Positions 55,741-64,000 of a stretch of 64,000 nt of DNA are shown in pieces (position 1 is the stretch's first letter; each line of letters starts with the position of its first letter). Made by a program: the position numbers and the translations under genes. The notes under the pieces were generated by a model. That model worked only from the letters and a program-made list of their open reading frames with translations, did no database searches and was not told the DNA's origin. The stretch is from Limnanthes douglasii subsp. nivea (lineage: Eukaryota > Streptophyta > Magnoliopsida > Brassicales > Limnanthaceae), in contig JAUPFV010000002.1 of NCBI GenBank assembly GCA_036936605.1, forward strand, positions 341,312,654-341,376,653, in the 5' to 3' direction.

Positions 55741-55910
55741 TTTTAATGGACGATATTTTTGCTCCATATAACGACAGTGGATGAATTTGAGGGCGAATTC
55801 TTTCCTACTCGGAGAAGATGATGTAGCTCACTAATTAGAAAATTTGACGGCGAATTCTTTCCTACTCGGAGAGGATGATGTAGCTCACTAATTAGAAAAT
55901 TTGACGTTGA

Positions 55911-57086
55911 TTAAAATGAATTGCAAACTAAACTCTTGCAATTTTAACAAATCGTTTTTTTTCGTACAAAAAGTTAAACAAGTAATAAACTAAAACTAAA
56001 AAAGATTTTTATTTTTGAACTTTTTATATAAAAATCTTATATCTAACAATAGTTTAGGAACAAACTTAAAATAATCCCGATAAATGTAGTCAAAATTGTG
56101 GGTCGAAGCATTCGGTTGGCAAATTTATTAAAATGTGTGATCCGGATGTTCGACAACCATTCTCCCGAATTTAGTTTTTCCGACCGTATTTTATCAAATT
56201 TTATACCATCACAGGAATGAAATCAAACTTCGTATTTTTAGGGTAGAAGTAGAAAGCAAAATTGAAATTGAAATCATAAATAAAAGAGATGAATCAGACT
56301 CGGTTATTTTATCGGTATTCATACGTCGGCTTAAAAGGAGAAAGCAAAATTCAAATTGATATCACGAGACTTTGTAGTCTTATAATTATATGTGCCATTT
56401 CGAATTTCAAGACCAACCGAGATACCTTTGGCTGCCGCGTAACAATTTACGTGTATTTATTATTGCCAGCTTAGGAGTACTGCCTTAAATGTTCTGACAG
56501 ACCGACTGGTCCAAGGTCACTAATTTAAATATATGAAAAATACAGTGATAAAAAAGAAGTGTGCAAAAGCATTTAAATCTGTGACGTGAAAATATATATT
56601 TATATTTAATAAACAGGAGATAATATTGTTTTTTCAATTTCCAATGCATGTTGAAAACATATATAAAAAAGATTTATTTTAAGAGAGCTTTTGTTTAGTA
56701 AAAACTAATGTTTAAAATTTATATAATTGCCGTAAACTAATCATGAATCAGGTATGGATAATCTTAAGATGTATAATACTAGTATACTACTAACAATATT
56801 TGTATATAATTTTGTTAAAATATTGGTAAAACCAAATTAAGCTTGTGAAATAGTTTAATAAAAAAAATAGATTACGTGTTAAATAGAAAAAATAAGTTAG
56901 AAAAAATAAGTTAAAAAATATTGATACATGCCTATAGTTATTAAATTTAACTAATATTAATTTATATGAATGGTTGGAAGTACAATATATTTTATAGTTT
57001 TTTGCGTGTAATAAAGCATTAAATTAATTAAAAGAGGATTCATACAAGAATAGCGAGGGCATATTGAGAAAATACAATCACATCGA
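55911..57086. other. AT-rich stretch without genes
   Basis: No supported coding sequence. Its right part contains one member of the 56771/59372 direct-repeat pair. Confidence 0.55.
56771..56999. repeat. Direct repeat, left member
   Basis: Starts GTATAATACTAGTATACTAC and matches 59372-59583 (starting GTATAATACTACTAACAATA) over about 220 bp with substitutions and small indels. The pair brackets the hAT-2 element and the gypsy A relative. Confidence 0.8.
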
Positions 57087-57094
57087 GTTACGGG

Positions 57095-58076
57095 CAGTGG
57101 CGTAGCCAGGATTTGATCCTTATGGGGTCCTGGTTATTGTCCAAAAATAAAATAGCAGAAAATATAAAAAAAAAATCGGCTTTTATGTACCATGTATGAT
57201 TTTTTTGGTTGTTTGGTTAACCAGTGTTTTTTTGTATTCATGAATCCATTATGTATTGGTTATTTTCTTTAGTATTTTACCAATTTATAATCATGAGCAC
57301 ACCAAAGTTATCGGATTTGACGATGCTGCCTCATATTTAGGTCTTTTCATCTTAGTCTTTTTTACTTATCTTCATATATTGTGTGTATCTCAACACATCT
57401 TTGATTGTGTTGAGATCTGTAGGAGTCGAGAGACGACAAATCTATGATATAGTCAATGTTAAAATTAGGTTCTTGTTAAAGGCAAAAAAAGAAAGGGTTT
57501 AAAGCCATCCCTGCAATTTTCAAAGGGAGATATACAATCATATTAATTATTTTTTTCTTTCTTCGCCTGAAATTTTAACATTTTGTGGTTTTGTAATTTA
57601 AATTATCTTTGAAATTTGAAATTTAAAGACTATGATTTAAAATATCTTCACTAGTATATAGGATTTTGAAATTTAAAGATCACACAGAAGTATTGGTACG
57701 GTTTTATAAATGTTTAATGAAATAGTTATGATCCGAATCCGTAGTCAATTATATATTTGACAGAATCCATAATTCGACACATCGATTATCGTTAAAAAAA
57801 TCTTGTGTTTTAAGAATTGAATAAGAAATTTGTTTGTAATTTTGATGCACTAGTATATAGGAGGAGTAGGAGGAGAGTGCTGAGATAGTTAAATATATAA
57901 ACATTTGTTAAAATATGAGAACGCTGAGGTTCAAACCCACAACCTCTCTGGGTTCCTACCTCAGCGTTCACCACTAGGATAGGGTAACTTCTGGTATTTT
58001 ATTAGCTTATTAGAAATGTATAGAAAAATCTGTGGGTTCCTAGGAACCCACGGACCCCACCGTGGCTCCGCCTGTG
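57095..58076. mobile_element. hAT-2: 982-bp non-autonomous hAT element
   Basis: Imperfect terminal inverted repeats CAGTGGCGTAGCCAGG (left) and CACAGGCGGAGCCACG (right, inverted), with a perfect 8-bp target duplication GTTACGGG (57087-57094 and 58077-58084). The CAGTGGCGGAGCCAGG-like end is common among plant hAT elements with a TTF-type zinc-finger transposase. No transposase is encoded. A tRNA-like module on the minus strand (about 57990-57918) resembles that in hAT-1. Confidence 0.9.
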
Positions 58077-58184
58077 GTTACGGGGACGAAATAAAATAAG
58101 AGAAGATCAAACCAATATAGCAAACATAAGATCCAGTCTAGCAAAGAAGAAATGTACTCGTCCTACAAAATGGTCTTCCGCGCC

Positions 58185-59371
58185 TGGTATGAACAGAAAG
58201 TAACTTCTTAGAATCAACAGAGAGATTATTTAGAAGTGAATATTGTGTTTCTCCTCTAAATATTTCATAGGCGTAATCAACCTCCCCAGCCTCTTTAAAT
58301 AGGCCTAGCAAGTTAGTTACAAGAGCGGTTACATAAAGGGATATTTACAGTTCAGTCCCTATATTTCTTATAAGGCTTAATTAAACTCTATATTAATAGG
58401 ACTTATCAATTAAGTCCTTATTAATTACATTTAGGTCCCTAAAGAATATATTTCCTTATCAGTAGCCCCCCTAGTTCTTATACAGACAATTTATAAGAAC
58501 TATTCGCTCTTCGAACATTACTCCAAGCGAATAAAACTTCCTTCATCCAGTCCCTTCATTATGATTAAACCCAATGACTTGCAATCTCACTTCGAAACTA
58601 AGAATGAGCGCAAATAAACTCCCTACTTACTTCGAATTTGCCAACTCGAAATACAACCTTGCCTCCACTTCGAATATTCTGACAGGAGAGATAACTTTAC
58701 TTATGCTTCGAATTTTCTGACCCCTACTCGAAAGACTGATTAGACCCTTCTTGATAGGTCTATGACACAACACGTTTTCCTCCACGTTTCACATTCCACC
58801 CAATGAGAACAATTCACTGGTTTTGCCTCTTCAAATTCTCAACGTCACTTTCTTTCAACTATAAATACTTAGCTCGACCTTCACTGAGAACTTTTTAAAT
58901 AAACCACTTCTTTCTTAAGCCATCTTCATCCTGCTCTTCATCAACCTTCATCTTCATCTCCAGCTACCTTCTTCAGAAACACCATTTTGTTCAGTCACAG
59001 AAACAACTTCCCAGATCAGCAACTATTGTATGAGAAGATATCCCAAATACAAAAGATCTAAACCCAGAAAACCAAGAAAACCAAAGAAATCTCTCTTCCC
59101 AGGTTCTAGTAATCAAGTATTTGGTGCCTACGATTATCTTTGTATTGGAGAGAGAGCTGAAGAATACAGAGCTGCTGGGTTGATCTACAACGGTCCTCAC
59201 TTTTCTTCTACCACCTTCAAATACAGTAACTTCGATCCCAACCTTGCTACTTCATCTTCACCCTTAGCTTCAATCCCAGAATCTAGCCAACAACCTTCTC
59301 CCCCTCGAAATCAACCCACTTCTCCATCATTAAGACCACATCGAAAATCTAAGGTTGTAACTTCTCAAGAC
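58185..59371 (-). mobile_element. Inverted fragment of a gypsy A relative (3' LTR and antisense gene start)
   Basis: 58185-58461 is the reverse complement of a diverged gypsy A-type LTR (ends with CCTTATCA, the inverse of TGATAAGG). Next to it is the inverted polypurine tract GTAGCCCCCCTAG, then the antisense gene promoter and start, here reading plus. The fragment stops abruptly at about 59371 inside the antisense gene. Similarity to gypsy A is lower than between gypsy A's own LTRs, so this is an older relative. Confidence 0.88.
58799..58868 (+). promoter_or_regulatory. Promoter of the antisense ORF in the gypsy A relative
   Basis: CCAAT (58799-58803), ACGTCA (about 58842-58847) and CTATAAATAC (58859-58868) stand in the same order as at 18179-18111. 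The start codon is about 160 bases downstream. Confidence 0.75.
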
Positions 59372-59377
59372 GTATAA
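59030..59377 (+). pseudogene. 5' part of the antisense extra ORF (gypsy A relative)
   Basis: Starts MRRYPKYKRSKPRK and continues with SLFPGSSNQVFGAYDYLCIG, GLIYNGPHFSSTTFKYSNFD and a Pro/Ser-rich stretch with LRPHRKSKVV. It is about 75% identical by eye to the start of the gypsy A antisense protein. The last three codons before TAA (59375-59377) come from the joined repeat sequence, so the gene is cut about 115 codons in. It fixes the start codon of the family. Confidence 0.85.
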
Positions 59378-59583
59378 TACTACTAACAATATTTGTATAT
59401 AATTTTGTAAAAATATTGGTAAACCAGATTAATAGATGGTGAAATAGTTTAATAGAAAAAATAATATAAATTACGTGTTGAATAGAAAAAATAAATTAAA
59501 AAATATTGATATATGCATACAACTATTAGATTTAATTAATAATAATTTATAGGAGTGGTTGGAAGTAAAATATATTTTATAAT
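59372..59583. repeat. Direct repeat, right member
   Basis: Second copy of the 56771-56999 repeat; its left edge coincides with the break in the antisense gene. Confidence 0.8.
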
Positions 59584-62500
59584 TTCTACCATACCTATTC
59601 TAAATTTTGATATATATACATATTTATAAATACAAAAAATAATTTTTTAAATATTTGAATTTTTTTGTCACATTTTAAGTTATTTTGGAAAATTGATGTA
59701 TCCTTATCATTGTAGGATTTTTTTAAAAAAAATTCGGGTTGAACTTTGATATTTTGTTGTTTGTTGGGTGATCAGCAATTTAATATCGAGGGCCTTCTAA
59801 TTGGAGCAACGATAGTGGTATATTAGTCGTATTCGTTTGGTTTGATGCTGGCAGGATCAATCGATGTTTGGTACATTTTAGATGGACTATCACTTAAGAG
59901 AGGTAACATATTCATTGGTCATAAAGTGGAGTAAAATAAATTCTCGATCTTCAAAAAAGTTATAAAACTTCTTGTTTAGTTCCTGTCCACCTACTTTTTC
60001 CACTTAGTGCAATCTCATCGCATTGAAAATGTTAACTAAAGGATAAATGTCTGAACTCTACAATAACAAAAAAAAATAAGGCTCAAACGAATAGTCGTAG
60101 ACAATCAAACTCGTCTAGCTAAGTAGCAAGACAATTCTACGCATCAGCGTTCTAGTTATGAATATCCCAATTATTGCAGATTACACATGGACATAGACTT
60201 TGGAGACTCAGTTGTAGGTTTCAACTCTTATGGGACCTCTACGCATCTAGTAAACATGTCGACCGTGGTAACAACTTGTAAACTGTCTTTTCCCTCTCAT
60301 CTTCCTTGTAAAGTAGGCAGGTTATGAGTTTGTTCTAAATATTTTTCACCTTTTCGACAGCTTCCTTCACTACATTTTGGATATCATATCTTTCCTCTTT
60401 GACGTTTGACCCAATGAAGTCTGTAAACTCATACAAGTATTTTTATTTTTCCCATATTAATGAAATTAAGTAGAAAAAAAAGATGTTATCTTGAATGATT
60501 GGGAGTTCAGATGATGAATATTAGATAGAGTAATAGATTTTTGACAATGCTCGGACAAGCTCAAAGTGTTTGAAAGAAGAATTGAATTGTTGAAAACAAC
60601 TTCTGTTTTAGTATTTATAAGGTGATGTCTTTTTTATATTTTTAGCTTCTTACTAAGTACTGTTGAAGGATATAGGAAGACCAAGAGGGACAACCTAACG
60701 GTTTGCACGTGTGATATTCCAAAACGTAGTAAACGTAGTTATTAATGAGATATGACCATCATAAAACAAAGATTAAACATGTTGTGTGTAATGTTGTTTT
60801 AGAAAATATATAATTAGGATCGCTCAAGACTTTTAATATTTGTAAGGAAGATTGGGAGCAAATACCTTTTATAAGCGCGAGGCTCAACCAACAGAGAACC
60901 CCACCCCCCGCCAAACACATGGTATGATCAACCATCATAGACACCTTATATGTACTAGGATGAACCATCAGAAACCTCCTTATATGGCAGACTCGTCTAA
61001 CAAAAATCTCAAATATATTTTGTATCGTCTAACAAAGATCGCATATGTGTGTTAGGCTCGGCTAACCGAGAACCCCTATGGAAATTAACCTTCACTAGTG
61101 AGACTTATTTTACCTCTAATATGTTATTATTATGTCGTGGCTATTTGTACATCACTCAAGCAAGGACATATTCACACTAGTGGTTCGCATCTAAGTTGAT
61201 ATCTCAACTTCTATGCCTATTTCATACACTACATGGTTATATTTGTTTCCTCGGCAAAATAAAGTACTTTTTCTCAATAGAGGTTTTAATCGGTGAGGGT
61301 TTAACGAGACAAGTTGGGGATGGTATATAGAGATAGAAACTTACAGGTAACTTGACATCACACAATATAGGCTATATCAAGAATTTAGTCAATGGGGGAT
61401 TATCATAGTCAGGTATGACCCGAGTTTTGACTAGTATTTAGCTATAAGTAACAAATTGTATAAATAAGACATGGTGGAAATCACATATTTCAAGACCCAT
61501 TTATATGATATAAAAACCATTATAAATATCTTATGAAGCTATCGAATAAGAGATTATTTTATTAACTACAGATTTACAACTACTTTATTTATATAGAATT
61601 ATTTTACCTATTAGTAAAAAATTATCTGCTATTATGGGCCTCCTCATATATAAGTTCAAACTATTGACCATAAGAAATGTTACTCAACAAATATTTGTTA
61701 TATCTTGAAAAATAAAATTATATTAGACCATAAAAAAATGTAGTGATGCAAATAAATTTTATAATATTGATGAAAAAAAATATTAAAATTTATTAAGTAA
61801 AATATTTATGATCATTTTTTTACAATAGTTCAGTATATGCTTGAAAATTTAATTAGACTAATTTGAATTATATTCTAAATACATTATCATTTATTATTAA
61901 ATATATGCATTAATCAATGATTAGTGAGTACATCTAATATTTTATATTTGAAAATATTTTAGACCATCAACTTCAAAGCATGAATTTAAAATTATAAGAT
62001 ATTATAACCTTAAATTATTACCATAATCTAAATCTTAAATGCACTTCAACACATCAAGTTTATTTTTTTTTTGTCAAGTTTAAATTCATTCTTATTTTTA
62101 GGTTTCTTAATAAGTTGTACCCATTTATTTAGCGTTTCTTTTGGCTGGCTATGAGATTAAGACTTTTAGAGTTACGGTAGTTTGATCCACTGTCACCTTA
62201 CTTGTATTTGAGGGAGTCTTTGAGATTCTAGACTTCAAAATTTTGAATCAGATGGTTGTCCTCAAATATATAGGGTCCATTATTAGTAGTAACAAAATTC
62301 TATCTAGTGCGGTTAGATTAAAACATAAACGACTAAAAAAAGAACTTTAAATCTTGGATCATCTCCCTCCCAGATTTGGAATAAAATTTTACATATTAGA
62401 CCTCTAGCTTGCAAAATATACAGGGTGACGATTAGTAATAACGGGTCTTAACTTATTTTGGTATGTTACATGGTTTCTTCCCATCTATTTGATAACCCAC

Positions 62501-62820
62501 TATAAACTTCAAAATTTATTCGTGATTCTACGATTGACAACAACCTCGAGGTTTCTGACTTCATTTTGCATGACCATTTGAACTATTCCGCCCAAATTAG
62601 GTCTAAAAGTGGTGCAAACTACCACAACCATTAAGATATCAACAAACTCATTTTATCGCTCCCATCTATGAGTATTAATTATAATATGGCTAATGTGGTG
62701 CATTCAAGACTCGGAATGTTAACTTGACTATTAATAAAACTTACCATGTCATCCTGACTTTCACTCCATATGTCGGGTGGATTGAGTTGGTATGATAAAA
62801 ATAGAATACATCTTGTGACT
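59584..62820. other. AT-rich stretch without recognisable genes
   Basis: No motif-bearing frame. Around 60870-61070 a GGCTC(A/G)(A/G)C(C/T)AAC phrase with GAGAACCCC recurs twice about 165 bases apart, a small local repeat. The stretch 61400-62080 is very AT-rich. Confidence 0.5.
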
Positions 62821-62845
62821 AATTCCGCCTCTGTAAATCAGTAAG

Positions 62846-63590
62846 AACAACACGATCTCAACACTAGTATGATATTGTCTCTTTTGGCGTCTGAATGCCC
62901 GCACGACTTTGCTTTTGGTCCACTTCCAAAAGGCCTCATACTAGTTGAGATATGTTCTCACTTATATACCATTGATCATTCCCATGTTTAACCGATGTGG
63001 GATGTGTGACTTTGGTCGTCACCTTAGTAAATTCTCCTCTCGAACAAAGTACCACTTCAACCTCCTCTGAATTTGGCTTCCATTAGTCCACTCTAATTAG
63101 GCTGGGGCTACCTAAACCACAAAGGCGCTATGGATGTTACTGCTCACCTCCTATTAGACCAACACTTGTCTTGTTCCTTAGCGGCACTACTCTAATCAAG
63201 TCACACTGCTTGATAAGCTACGGGCACTCCGAAATGGGATCTCTAGAGCATATCGCCTTGAGCGTGCCTACTGGTTCATTGTGTTCCACTTCCGAGAATT
63301 TCACCACCATCATGTTCTGTCTAGGTCTGACTTTGATACCGTTATTTTGGAATATGGGGGCTCGGCCCGCATATTCCGTCTCCGTATATAAGTACGGACA
63401 ACACGATCTCAACACTAGTATGATATTATCCTCTATGGCGCTCGAAGGCCCGCACGACTTTGCTTTTGGTCCACTTCCAAAAGACCTCATACTAGTTGAG
63501 ATATCTTCTCACTTATATACCATTGATCCTTCCCATATTTAACTGATGTAGGATGTGTGACTTTGGTCGCCACCTTAATAATTTTCTTTT
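62846..63590 (-). mobile_element. Probable TRIM-like element (two direct repeats and a primer-like site)
   Basis: A roughly 190-bp sequence (ACAACACGATCTCAACACTA through GATGTGGGATGTGTGACTTT) occurs at about 62846-63036 and again at about 63398-63582. Between them, on the minus strand, GGTATCAAAGTCAGACC (near 63343-63327) resembles a tRNA-Met primer site. This is the layout of a short LTR element reading leftward. I could not fix the LTR ends or a target duplication. Confidence 0.55.
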
Positions 63591-64000
63591 CTTTTTTTTA
63601 CTTCCACGACAAGTTGTCTACTCGAGATAAACTTTTTAGTTGTAGAGTATATTACCCTTATTACCGTGCTTTATGTAACTTTTGTGATAAACTCATCACT
63701 CATATCACATATGATTGCGTATTCACTTGTAGAATTTGAATGGCCAGTTCGAAGCTCGAGTTTACGCTTAATTATCACGAATCGTCTTGATGTATAAATA
63801 AGGCTAGCCTTCCTCTCAAACCCATCATTTAATACATGTGTTTAGTCACGGTAAATTGTTAAGTTTGGTGGTAATTGAACTCAAGATTGGTTGGTTCCCA
63901 ACCCTTTTGCCTTTATGGTTTCACACCGTATGTTTTAATATCTACTGTTAAAAAGTTTTGGTACCAAAATTGTATGGCCAATGTTACTCTTTACGTTGTT
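63591..64000. other. Unremarkable AT-rich end of the window
   Basis: No supported gene or repeat. Confidence 0.5.

Larger units (their letters stand above)
54049..55910 (+). mobile_element. Composite element E, copy 3 (LRR to 3' end)
   Basis: Continues E from the copia G insertion site to the first bases of the 3' LTR, without TRIM-1 or TRIM-2, so it shows the uninterrupted order of LRR, unidentified and chromomethylase fragments. At the end, TGATGTAGCTCACTA (the first 15 LTR bases) is followed by foreign sequence, and a 60-bp stretch including this junction is duplicated (about 55793-55852 and 55853-55911). Confidence 0.85.

Overview
This window is plant nuclear DNA, most likely from an eudicot. 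It is AT-rich and consists almost entirely of transposable elements, with no intact host gene that I can recognise. The elements are typical plant lineages: Ty3/gypsy elements of the Tat type (archaeal-type second RNase H, antisense extra ORF), Ty1/copia elements primed by initiator tRNA-Met, TRIM-type short LTR elements, non-autonomous hAT elements with 8-bp target duplications, and decayed MULE transposase. I cannot name the species.

Layout. 1-4650: tandem duplication carrying two dead MULE/FAR1-type transposase copies. 4651-8382: AT-rich DNA with one small unrecognised broken ORF. 8383-18805: a complete, young Tat-type gypsy element (gypsy A; 284-bp LTRs, target duplication AGGGC) with gag, pol, a 34-bp tandem repeat and an antisense gene with intron and promoter. 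18917-24519: an older, dead copia element (copia B). 26621-35230: a second Tat-type gypsy element (gypsy C), truncated on its right. 35231-55900: the most unusual part, described below. 57095-58076: a non-autonomous hAT element. 58185-59371: an inverted fragment of a gypsy A relative, with the LTR and the start of the antisense gene. 59372-64000: AT-rich DNA with one TRIM-like repeat pair.

The 35-56 kb region holds three copies of a composite LTR retrotransposon (called E here). E has gypsy-type LTRs, a tRNA-Met primer site, a cut-down gag, the last few codons of a gypsy pol and a polypurine tract. Most of its interior is a string of fragments from unrelated host genes, all in the same orientation and without introns: a MATH/TRAF-like domain, a pentatricopeptide repeat, class I trehalose-6-phosphate synthase, a leucine-rich-repeat receptor kinase, at least two unidentified genes, and a chromomethylase (BAH domain, methyltransferase motif I, start of the chromodomain). 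This resembles the maize Bs1 element, which also carries cellular sequences. E sits inside a copia element (F) with target duplication AGATG, and E itself is hit by a second copia (G, target duplication CTTAC). The F/E/G nest has then been tandemly duplicated and trimmed by deletions, so that the second half of F lies to the left of its first half. Later TRIM and hAT insertions differ between the copies and help order the events.

All identifications come from reading the sequence and from family knowledge; no database search was run. Fragment edges are good to about 10-30 bases unless a target duplication fixes them.
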